NCBI GenBank assembly: GCA_964344215.1
Contig: CAYFMP010000080.1
Location: forward strand, 1-15,678
Length of the DNA stretch: 15,678 nucleotides
Source: CAYFMP01 sp964344215
GTDB taxonomy: Bacteria > Pseudomonadota > Alphaproteobacteria > Rhodospirillales > Casp-alpha2
Reading direction: 5' to 3'
Every line of letters starts with the position of its first letter. Positions within the stretch are counted from its first letter, which is position 1. The translations under genes were made by a program, and so were the position numbers. The notes beneath the pieces are model-generated. The model saw only the letters and a list, made by a program, of their open reading frames with translations. It was not told where the DNA came from and searched no databases. Positions 1 through 6,765 of the stretch are shown here, one piece after another.

Positions 1-441
1 AGCCTGCTCGGCTTCGTCACCAGTGCGTTTCCGGATTTGCTCGGCCTATTCCGCGACTGGCAGGACCGCAAGCACGAGCTTGCCATTCTCGACCGCCAGA
101 TGGAGCAGATGAAGCTTGGCCACCAGCAGCGACTGGAGGAGATCGAGGTGCAGGCCGACATCGCCGAGAGTAAAGCCCTCTACCGGCATGACAAGCCGGT
201 CGGCGTCGCCTGGGTTGATGCGCTCAGGGCCTCGGTGCGGCCGGTCATCACCTATGCCTTCTTCGCCCTGTTTGCGAGCGTAAAAGGATCGGCGCTCTAT
301 GTGCTGATCGCCGTCGAGGGGCTTCTGCTCGCCGAGGCATTGCCGCGCATCTGGGACCCGGAAACCCAGGCGCTGTTTGCCGCCGTGATGAGTTTCTGGT
401 TCGGCCAGCGGGCCCTCAGCAAGTTGCGCGAAAGGTCCTGA
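1..441 (+). CDS. Holin-like phage membrane protein (5'-truncated)
   Basis: The reading frame is open from the first base of the window, so the true start lies upstream; a TTG at 37 is only an internal candidate. The visible part begins with a short hydrophobic stretch, followed by a charged helical segment rich in E, Q, K and R (codons about 20-60). A hydrophobic pair of segments follows (VITYAFFALFA and LYVLIAVEGLLL), then a last amphipathic or membrane segment (LFAAVMSFWFG) and a basic tail. Small proteins of this shape next to an endolysin are usually holins or related lysis proteins of tailed phages and gene-transfer-agent-like elements. The endolysin gene starts 400 bp downstream on the same strand. 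The stop codon abuts, back to back, the stop of the minus-strand gene at 442. The family assignment is inferred from topology and neighbour, not from a motif. Confidence 0.6.
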   Translation, partial: SLLGFVTSAFPDLLGLFRDWQDRKHELAILDRQMEQMKLGHQQRLEEIEVQADIAESKALYRHDKPVGVAWVDALRASVRPVITYAFFALFASVKGSALYVLIAVEGLLLAEALPRIWDPETQALFAAVMSFWFGQRALSKLRERS

Positions 442-816
442 CTACCGATCGATCCCATAGGCGGAGGTATGGGGGTAGGTGTTCTTGGCGGCGAAGTCGT
501 CGAGTTCATCCCGCTTGTATCGGACAGAGCGGCCCATTTTGACGTAGACCGGCCCACCGCCCGAGAAACGCCATCCGTTCAAGGTTGAGGGTTTTACACC
601 CAGATATTCGGCCGCCTGCTTCGTTGACAAGTATATCGCCTGCACATCGTCGATTTCGTGCGGGCCCGCGTGCGCCCGATGCGTTGCGAGGCGGGCTTGC
701 TGCTCCGAGAAATTCGCAAACGCTGCCGCGACAAGCGACCACAGTTCGGCTTCTTGATGAACGATCTCTGCCTTTTGTTCAGCCAATTGGCGTAGGTCGG
801 CAATCAAATCTTCCAT
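442..816 (-). CDS. Excisionase/AlpA-like helix-turn-helix DNA-binding protein
   Basis: A 124-aa protein with a helical N-terminal half (residues 1-50) and a C-terminal MerR-type/HTH_17 domain at about residues 62-110. The typical landmarks are there: LSTKQAAEYLGV, then STLNGWR, a GGGPVY turn and GRSVRYKRDELDDF. Such domains occur in phage and island excisionases (Xis, AlpA) and other small DNA-bending regulators. The start is the ATG at 816, preceded by AGGAGA at about 7 nt; a longer version beginning at 876 lacks such a site and would overlap the endolysin gene. It is divergent from the endolysin with only 22 bp between the start codons, so its promoter must lie inside the endolysin coding region. 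A role as recombination directionality factor for the integrase at the other end is possible but is inference only. Confidence 0.7.
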   Translation of the reverse strand: MEDLIADLRQLAEQKAEIVHQEAELWSLVAAAFANFSEQQARLATHRAHAGPHEIDDVQAIYLSTKQAAEYLGVKPSTLNGWRFSGGGPVYVKMGRSVRYKRDELDDFAAKNTYPHTSAYGIDR

Positions 817-838
817 AATTATCTCCTGTAAGGCTGAA

Positions 839-1282
839 ATGAGAAACACATCGGCGGAAGGGCTCGACCTTATCAAACGCTTTGAGGGGTTCAGTCCGAC
901 GATTTACATCTGTCCTGCCGGCTGGCCGACAATCGGTTATGGCCACGTCGTGCAGGATCACGAGCGGAAGGAGTTCGAGCACGGTATCGATGAAGATATT
1001 GGTGAGGAACTGCTTCGCCTTGATGTCGGGGTCGCGGAGCGCGCCGTTCTAAGGCTGATCCACGTGCCGCTGGCCGACGGCCAGTTCGACGCGCTCACGT
1101 CGTTCACCTTCAATCTGGGCGCTGGCGCGCTTCAGCGCTCGACGCTCAGGCGAAAGGTCAACCGAGAGGAGCACGCACGGGTGCCAGCGGAGTTTCGCCG
1201 GTGGGTATGGGCCGGGGGGCGAAAGCTCAAAGGCCTCATGCGGCGACGCGAGGCCGAGGCAATCCTGTATGTCGAGGGCTAA
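839..1282 (+). CDS. Phage endolysin, glycoside hydrolase family 24 lysozyme
   Basis: A 147-aa T4-type lysozyme that cleaves the peptidoglycan sugar backbone to release phage. The N-terminus (GLDLIKRFEGF) and the GYGH block are the classic start of the family. The catalytic triad spacing E-8aa-C/D-5aa-T is met exactly: E16, C25, T31. The conserved SFTFNLGAGAL, STLRRKVN and WVWAGGRKLKGLMRRREAEA segments follow, the last being the usual C-terminal helix. No signal peptide or SAR segment is visible, so export would depend on a holin, which fits the holin-like gene at the left edge. Length is normal for the family. A weak AAGG precedes the ATG. Confidence 0.93.
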   Translation: MRNTSAEGLDLIKRFEGFSPTIYICPAGWPTIGYGHVVQDHERKEFEHGIDEDIGEELLRLDVGVAERAVLRLIHVPLADGQFDALTSFTFNLGAGALQRSTLRRKVNREEHARVPAEFRRWVWAGGRKLKGLMRRREAEAILYVEG

Positions 1283-1329
1283 GAGGGTGTTGATAGAGTA
1301 AATTATCCACCACGATTAGAACGATTTCG

Positions 1330-2790
1330 TCAGTCATCCGGGTCTTTCTTATCGGGAGGAGAAATCAACTCGGCGGACTGCAATTCACGAGCCTCAAGCT
1401 CGATCGGCTCCATCTCGGGAATGGAGGTTCCGGCGGGCGCAACGCCCAAACTCTCGAACTTCCGAGCTGCAGGTAACACCCGGCCTTCGAGGGAGCCAAC
1501 CCCCTTGTTGTATCGGTCTACCGTCTGCCGAAGGGAACGCCCGAGGTCACCCATATGTCCCCCGAAAACCTTGATCCGCTCGAACAGGTCGCGGGCGTGA
1601 CTCGCCACGGCCTGTGCATTTTCAGCCAGCTTTTCCTGTTGCCAGCCATAGGCAATCGCCTTCACCAAGGCTATGAAGGTCGTCGGCGTGCTGATCAACA
1701 CCCGCTGACGCACCGCCTGCTCAAAGAGATTCGGATCGCTTTCGATGGCTGCGGCGAAGAAGGCTTCGCCTGGGACGAACATCACGACAAAGTCGGGCGT
1801 GACGGGCAAGGCTTTCCAGTAATCTCGTGATCCGAGAGTGCGAACGTGATCGCGAACCTGACGCGCGTGATCCGCCATGTGCCGCTCGCGTGTGTCTTCA
1901 TCACCTGCCTCGATGGCGGTTAGGTAGGCTTCGAGAGGCGTCTTCGCGTCCACGACGACCGATTTACCACCGGGAAGGCGGACGATCACGTCGGGCCGCA
2001 GACGACCGCCATCGCCCTGTAAAGTTTGTTCCTCGACGAAATCGACGTGCTCGGTCATTCCCGCCATCTCCAGCACGTTCCGTAACTGGTATTCCCCCCA
2101 CCGGCCACGCGTTTTCGGTCGTCTCAGCGCCTGCACCAAACGGTTAGTTTCCGACCGCAGGCCCGTTTGGCCTTCGGCCAAGCTCTTCACCTGCTGGGTG
2201 ATGGCATGGTAGGCGCCCTCACGTGCCTTCTCGATTTCACCCACCTTGTGCTCGAACTTGGCCAAGCTTTCGTTAATCGGCTTGACGAGCGTTTCGATGG
2301 CCTTCTGCCGTTCCTCCAGATCCTTTTCCGCAGTCACCTTGTGCTTGTCGAAACGTTCGCTCATGAGCTTCAAGAAACTCTCGCTGTTTTTTCCGAGAGC
2401 TTCCGATGCGAGCACCGCGAACTTCCGCTCGATTTCGGCCCCCATCTTTTCCAGTTCCTCGACGCGCGCGGCGTGACTCTTCCGCTCAGTCTCCAAATTG
2501 GCCTGGGTCTCAGCGACCTGCGTATTGGCCGCTTCAAGCCGGTCCCGCAGTTCAGCGATTGTTTGCTCAAGTTGAGGCACACGATCAGCTGAGGCAGCAA
2601 CGGCGGCCTTTTCAACCGCCAGCGCCTCACGCGCGGCTCGCTCCTTGCTCGCTTCCTCTTCGAGCTCGGCATTCTGACTTTCGGCATTGGACGCCCTTGT
2701 TCGCGCCGGAGCGGCGAAGGCCACATAAGCGATCGCGGCGCCTGCGCAGGAGGCAATCACTAAAAAAAGGATCGTTAGCTCGAGAGTCAT
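1330..2790 (-). CDS. rmuC: RmuC family nuclease-like DNA recombination protein
   Basis: A 486-aa RmuC homologue of normal length. It has an N-terminal membrane anchor (about residues 4-27), a long coiled coil rich in A, E, K and R (about 35-200), and the RmuC domain (about 215-440). That domain contains RGRWGEYQLRNVLEMAG, then RPDVIVRLPGGK and VVVDAKTPL (about 265-285), which form a PD-(D/E)XK-like nuclease core. In E. coli RmuC limits rearrangements at inverted repeats; its biochemical activity is poorly defined. Here it is the last gene of the defence-type operon, 44 nt after the PLD-like gene, with a 6-bp-arm hairpin in the gap. Ribosome-binding signal is weak. It converges on the endolysin gene, with 47 bp between stop codons and no clear terminator. 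It could be an accessory second copy of a core gene. Confidence 0.93.
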   Translation of the reverse strand: MTLELTILFLVIASCAGAAIAYVAFAAPARTRASNAESQNAELEEEASKERAAREALAVEKAAVAASADRVPQLEQTIAELRDRLEAANTQVAETQANLETERKSHAARVEELEKMGAEIERKFAVLASEALGKNSESFLKLMSERFDKHKVTAEKDLEERQKAIETLVKPINESLAKFEHKVGEIEKAREGAYHAITQQVKSLAEGQTGLRSETNRLVQALRRPKTRGRWGEYQLRNVLEMAGMTEHVDFVEEQTLQGDGGRLRPDVIVRLPGGKSVVVDAKTPLEAYLTAIEAGDEDTRERHMADHARQVRDHVRTLGSRDYWKALPVTPDFVVMFVPGEAFFAAAIESDPNLFEQAVRQRVLISTPTTFIALVKAIAYGWQQEKLAENAQAVASHARDLFERIKVFGGHMGDLGRSLRQTVDRYNKGVGSLEGRVLPAARKFESLGVAPAGTSIPEMEPIELEARELQSAELISPPDKKDPDD

Positions 2791-2798
2791 TCATTTAT

Positions 2799-2816
2799 CC
2801 GGGATATTGCTCCCGG
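2799..2816 (-). repeat. Short inverted repeat between PLD-like gene and rmuC
   Basis: Perfect 6-bp arms (CCGGGA and its complement) flank a 6-nt loop in the 44-nt gap between two same-strand genes, starting 8 nt upstream of the rmuC ATG. In the transcript it would form a GC-rich hairpin. No U tract follows, so it is not a standard intrinsic terminator. It may instead modulate rmuC translation or stabilise the upstream mRNA; neither is shown. Confidence 0.45.
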
Positions 2817-2834
2817 CCGTTTCAACCACCGCTG

Positions 2835-3809
2835 CTACGGTTCAATTTTCTCGTAAGGGCTCGTGCCCGCCCTAAACTTGCTTAGCCAAAGTTGTCGGTC
2901 CTCTTCATCCATCAAAGTCCAGATCGTATCGGACGGAGTGCCAAACGGTGGCCTTAGGCAATCCAATCCACCAGCAATCGAGAACCCCACCTGATCCGTT
3001 ATCAGGAAGCGGTCATGCACGCGTTCACCGTCATCGAACTTCTTCCACATCCCGACTGACAACGTGTGGCGGAAATTTGTAACGAACTCGGCCCTCTTCC
3101 AACGTTCCCATGCCGCCGCTTCGTCTTGAGGCGAACACCGGTTTGAAGGGTCGCCAGTGTGTATCTCGATAATGCCCTGAAGCGGTTCCCCGCCACGTTG
3201 CCCCATCAATGACGCGCAAATCATAATCGTGTCGGTCCATTGGCGCCGATCGGGCCTGAAAAAGGGATCGATGAGGTAAAGCCGTTTTGCGTGGCGTAGG
3301 ATTTTCGGAAGCAGGCTTCGATAATCCTCTTCCCGTTGTTTGATTGTCTCTGATCTCCTTCGAGCAAGCCAAGCGGGCGAGCCCAAAGCTCCGCCTACCT
3401 CCACCAACAATTCGTCGTTCATGCCGCTGCTTTCGAGGAGTGCGGAGGTGATCATGATTGCGTCAAGTGGCGCTCGATCATGGGCTTGTCGAGCCAGTGT
3501 CAGCCATTCAAGGTCGTCGTTCGGATCGCCCGGTGCTTTCGGGTGCCGTACTAACCGATTTCGGTCCTTAAGAACCGACAACAACGTCATGAGGTCAGTC
3601 TTGGTTTTCTGTGAGGGCACATCACCGATGCGTTGTGCAATGTCTCTGCTCCATCCGCTCTTGTGCAGGTCAGAAATCATTCCATTTTCGCAAATTCCAC
3701 GGAGAAGCTGAGTGATCACGACAGGGTTCGCCCCATTTCCTAATAGGAAGGCTGGGTCAAAAACTTCTGGCGTGATCGCGTACTCGTAAAACAAATCCAA
3801 TACCTTCAA
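2835..3809 (-). CDS. Phospholipase D-like (HxR variant) putative nuclease
   Basis: A 324-aa protein that I do not recognise as a named family. Its C-terminal part looks like a phospholipase-D/nuclease fold: a hydrophobic strand with RLYLIDPFFRPDRRQW (near residue 180) and, at 265-272, HDRFLITD, which matches the HKD signature HxKx4D with Arg in place of Lys. It is followed by GFSIAGGLD, comparable to the GSxN segment. The N-terminal half is helical, with no motif I can name. One HKD-like motif suggests it works as a dimer if it is a nuclease. It starts at a TTG that overlaps the ATPase stop (TTGA), with no good ribosome-binding site, so translation is probably coupled to the ATPase. That pairing suggests an ATPase-effector module in which the PLD-like protein is the toxic or nucleolytic partner; this is inference. 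Confidence 0.72.
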   Translation of the reverse strand: MKVLDLFYEYAITPEVFDPAFLLGNGANPVVITQLLRGICENGMISDLHKSGWSRDIAQRIGDVPSQKTKTDLMTLLSVLKDRNRLVRHPKAPGDPNDDLEWLTLARQAHDRAPLDAIMITSALLESSGMNDELLVEVGGALGSPAWLARRRSETIKQREEDYRSLLPKILRHAKRLYLIDPFFRPDRRQWTDTIMICASLMGQRGGEPLQGIIEIHTGDPSNRCSPQDEAAAWERWKRAEFVTNFRHTLSVGMWKKFDDGERVHDRFLITDQVGFSIAGGLDCLRPPFGTPSDTIWTLMDEEDRQLWLSKFRAGTSPYEKIEP

Positions 3810-5452
3810 GTGAATCGTTCTCTGAAACCCTCTTCAAAGAAACCGCCTGGCCAGGAATCGGTAAACTCGCCGTCGGTGTCGAGTTCGAGGGTTCGGACGA
3901 TTGCGCCTGCCCTTGTCGGCTCGACGAAGAGCACTGACACGTCTTCAGGATTGACAGCGGGTATTTCTGTCGGAAGTCTGCCATCGGCGGTGTCGCGAAT
4001 TCGGCGCATGATCCTGAGGATCAAATGTTCGGAATGTGTCTCCAGAACGAAGGCATTGTTATTGTCTCCGAGCGCCGACTGAATAAAGACATCCCCTAGC
4101 TCGGCCTGCAGCGCCGGATGCAAATGGATCTCGGGCTGCTCGATCGCGACGATCTGGTCGCGAAGGCCGTAGCAAGAAACAAGGACCGGCAAAACCTGCG
4201 AGATGCCGATGCCGACGTCCCGGTGGCTAACCACAGTTTCCGTGCTTTGATCGACAAGGATTAACTCCGGCAACTTGTCGATGTCGGACATTTCGATAGA
4301 TGTTCGGATGCGAGATATCGCCTCGTCGGTGTCTTTTATGACCGGGTACTGACCAGAGGGCTGCCCGCTCGTGTCATCGTAGTCGACCTCCATGTCGAGG
4401 ACCTGGTCATCTCCTTCAAAGGTCTCGAAGGCAGTTGAAAGCGGTTTGTCAAGTTGATCGATCGCCACAAGTTCCCGCAGCACAAGCTGGTAGTTGGTTT
4501 TGAGCCAATCGGCGCCAAGCCACTTGTTGACTTGCTCCCTGACCGTCCAGTCCCGCCGGAGCACGTCCCACGCATAGCCGCCCCCGGCGCGCCAGTTCGC
4601 GTCGTCGTGCTCGGAAAACGCAAGATGGCGGGGCGGGTACGAGCGAAGCGGCCCCAGGTACTGAAGACGCTCTATCTGTTCACCGACCGCATGATCCAGA
4701 CCACTGATCAGCTCATTCAGAATGCGCGGCAGGTAGAAACGTACGGCGCCGGCCAGGTCCTGCGATCGGCTGCCGCGACCGACGGGGAAGAGCATGGCCT
4801 CGGCGGCCCCANNNNNNNNNNNNNNNNNNNNNNNNNNNNNNNNNNNNNNNNNNNNNNCGGCGATTGCCTCGTCAAGGACTTCTTGGTCTTCGCTCCTTAG
4901 CTCGGAAGTGGTGGTGCCCGTCTCGACGATCGCTTTAAGGACTTGGCGAAATACCGGGTGGTCACTCGCCAGACGATCAAGCCGGAGGTTGCCGCCTGGG
5001 CGCCTGCTCATGCGCAGCAAATCTGACCCGTCCCCTTCGACCTTGTAACTCACCAGTTCTGTCAATGCGTCGCTTGGCGCATAACCTTGATCATCGACCG
5101 GCAACCCAAAATTGACCGACACGGCTGCGGTGCGAATGGGCGCCAGTATTTCGGAAAGCCGCCCAGAGAGTTTGGCGACATCGATTTCCGCCGCCCACTC
5201 CACACGGTGAGAAGGGTCACGGCGAAACACGTACTGCCGAAACCCGCCCAGATCGACTGAGGTGCCACCGACGTCGGTCCGGAACGCGTCGAGATTTCCG
5301 CTGCGTCGCGCCTCGTGGGCGAGGGCCAGACTGTGGATGAGACTCGATTTGCCGGCGCTGTTGGGACCGAAGACCAAAGTGAGGGGCTTCAAAGGCACCC
5401 GTTGGGTCGGCCCAAACGCTTTGAAGTTTCCGAGGCGGAGTGCTGTCAACAT
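3806..5452 (-). CDS. AAA/ABC-type ATPase with C-terminal DUF3696
   Basis: About 548 aa, interrupted by a run of N (4812-4857) across which the frame continues. The N-terminus is typical of SMC/OLD/RecF-like ATPases: LTALRLGNFKAFG followed by Walker A FGPNSAGKSS (residues 28-37). Near the C-terminus are an ABC-signature-like GIGISQVLPVL, Walker B IEQPEIHLHP (about 437-446) and the switch motif ETHSEHL (about 471-477). The last 40 residues, ending in WPGGFFEE, match the DUF3696 tail. I see no TOPRIM domain, so it is not a complete OLD nuclease and probably acts as a sensor or motor for a partner. The start is the ATG at 5452, with GGAAGG 7 nt upstream; it overlaps the hsdS stop by 7 nt. The next gene, PLD-like, overlaps its stop. 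AAA ATPases paired with a nuclease gene are common in phage defence. Confidence 0.88.
   Translation of the reverse strand: MLTALRLGNFKAFGPTQRVPLKPLTLVFGPNSAGKSSLIHSLALAHEARRSGNLDAFRTDVGGTSVDLGGFRQYVFRRDPSHRVEWAAEIDVAKLSGRLSEILAPIRTAAVSVNFGLPVDDQGYAPSDALTELVSYKVEGDGSDLLRMSRRPGGNLRLDRLASDHPVFRQVLKAIVETGTTTSELRSEDQEVLDEAIAXXXXXXXXXXXXXXXXGAAEAMLFPVGRGSRSQDLAGAVRFYLPRILNELISGLDHAVGEQIERLQYLGPLRSYPPRHLAFSEHDDANWRAGGGYAWDVLRRDWTVREQVNKWLGADWLKTNYQLVLRELVAIDQLDKPLSTAFETFEGDDQVLDMEVDYDDTSGQPSGQYPVIKDTDEAISRIRTSIEMSDIDKLPELILVDQSTETVVSHRDVGIGISQVLPVLVSCYGLRDQIVAIEQPEIHLHPALQAELGDVFIQSALGDNNNAFVLETHSEHLILRIMRRIRDTADGRLPTEIPAVNPEDVSVLFVEPTRAGAIVRTLELDTDGEFTDSWPGGFFEEGFRERFT
4812..4857. other. Assembly gap (46 N) inside the ATPase gene
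   Basis: A run of N. The reading frame resumes in phase with recognisable protein on both sides, but the true length and the missing residues are unknown. Confidence 0.99.
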
Positions 5453-6765
5453 GACGCCGCCTTCCGGGGCCTGCCGCGGCGGGGAACGGTCGAGGTTCCA
5501 GCGCATGCCGTGGCTAACGCGGCCGCTTGCTCCTCAGCCTCTTGCGACAGTGCGTCGGCATGGGCGTCACGCCATCGGGCAGTGAGTTCGCCAGAGAAGG
5601 CGCGATGTATCAAAACATGGAGTACCCTATCTTGAGCATCTCGAGCACCGGCTACTGCCTTAACATGTTTGTCGATGCTGCTGATCTGGTCAGCAAATGA
5701 CTGCTGCAGTTGCAGTTCTGGAATGATTGCCGGGAAGGACCGAAGCTCCTTGGCATTGATGTTTGCCATCCCGATCGCTCGACGAGCTTTGTCGAATAAC
5801 ATCTGTTTCATGAACCGGGTGTTCATGTACGCCCACACGAATTCAGGCAATACCTGCCCACGATCAACACGAACGCGGATCAAGTAAGAGGCAGGAACAG
5901 CCTCCATCTGTCCTCGCCACAGGCCAGTTTTCCCAACGAGCTCTTTGCTGTTGGTTCTGTTGAATAGAATGTCGCCCGGCTCCAGCATGTATTTTCGACG
6001 CGCCTTTTGATCAAGTTCGACATACTTCAGATTTGAAAGAGCGAGCTGTCCGCGGATATCAATATTGTTCATGCGCAGGATCGGGGTGCCACTCTCATCA
6101 GCATCCGCCTTCATCGAAATTCCATACTGTGTTTCGGAAATGACATCATCGAGAGTTCCGGCTACCCATCCGAAAGGATTGGTCGCTGGGTCTCCGAACA
6201 TTCTCATGAACAGCGCCGGGAGGATGCGTTGAGTCTTCTCGTCTGCCTCGGCACGTTTGCGCTGTAGTGCGTCGGCCTGGTCGAGAATCTCGACGATCCG
6301 TTGCTGCTCGGAAGGGGGCGGGAGGGGAATCTGGAACTTGCGGATCGCGCCCCGGCTCACCTCTTTGAAGGTAGTCGAACCGGCCAGACCGGTAATCTGT
6401 GGCGTAAAATACCGAAGCGCATATGCAAGATACTTTGGCTCAACACCAGGGTTGGGCGTGAAATTCGCAAAGCCCTGGTTGGTAGCTAAAGGAACCTTGG
6501 CAATACCGATTTTTCCAATGGTTGCGCGAGAGGAGAAGAGCACTGTATCGGGCGGCAAGAGCGGGGCGGAACAGGAATTGAGCCCCTCCTGTGTGATGTG
6601 GTCCCTGGTATCCTCAACATCGACGATCGATGCTCCCGGCGCTGGTAGGTCCGATGGGGTCACCCAGGGGACTTTGCCATTCCAATAGGCATCGTTGTTC
6701 CGCTTGGGCGTGCTTCCACCGGAAACACGCGCGACCTTCTCAAGGGGCACTGAGGGCCAAATCAT
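5446..6765 (-). CDS. hsdS: Type I restriction-modification specificity subunit HsdS
   Basis: A 439-aa DNA-recognition subunit that directs both the methyltransferase (HsdM) and the restriction complex. Two target-recognition domains are visible. The first (about 1-150) has the standard opening VPLEKVARVSGGSTPKR and closes with RKFQIPLPPPSEQQRIVEIL. The second (about 190-375) contains ILRMNNIDIRG, DILFNRTNS and ends with IPELQLQQSFADQI. Each is followed by a long conserved spacer helix (about 150-190 and 375-405), the second ending in HRAFSGELTARWR. A low-complexity Ala/Arg-rich tail of about 30 residues follows. The ATG at 6765 overlaps the upstream stop as ATGA and has GGAGG about 8 nt upstream. 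An upstream in-frame extension to 6864 lies inside the DUF262 gene and is rejected. The target sequence cannot be read from the protein alone. Confidence 0.95.
   Translation of the reverse strand: MIWPSVPLEKVARVSGGSTPKRNNDAYWNGKVPWVTPSDLPAPGASIVDVEDTRDHITQEGLNSCSAPLLPPDTVLFSSRATIGKIGIAKVPLATNQGFANFTPNPGVEPKYLAYALRYFTPQITGLAGSTTFKEVSRGAIRKFQIPLPPPSEQQRIVEILDQADALQRKRAEADEKTQRILPALFMRMFGDPATNPFGWVAGTLDDVISETQYGISMKADADESGTPILRMNNIDIRGQLALSNLKYVELDQKARRKYMLEPGDILFNRTNSKELVGKTGLWRGQMEAVPASYLIRVRVDRGQVLPEFVWAYMNTRFMKQMLFDKARRAIGMANINAKELRSFPAIIPELQLQQSFADQISSIDKHVKAVAGARDAQDRVLHVLIHRAFSGELTARWRDAHADALSQEAEEQAAALATACAGTSTVPRRGRPRKAASC

Noticed and set aside
1283..1329. Possible bidirectional terminator between the endolysin gene and rmuC
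   Set aside because: Only a 4-bp GGTG/CACC pairing with a long loop and no U tract; a short ACGATT direct repeat is there but looks like chance.
2799..2816. Rho-independent terminator before rmuC
   Set aside because: The hairpin has 6-bp arms but is followed by AUAAAU rather than a U tract, and rmuC starts 8 nt later; kept only as an inverted repeat.
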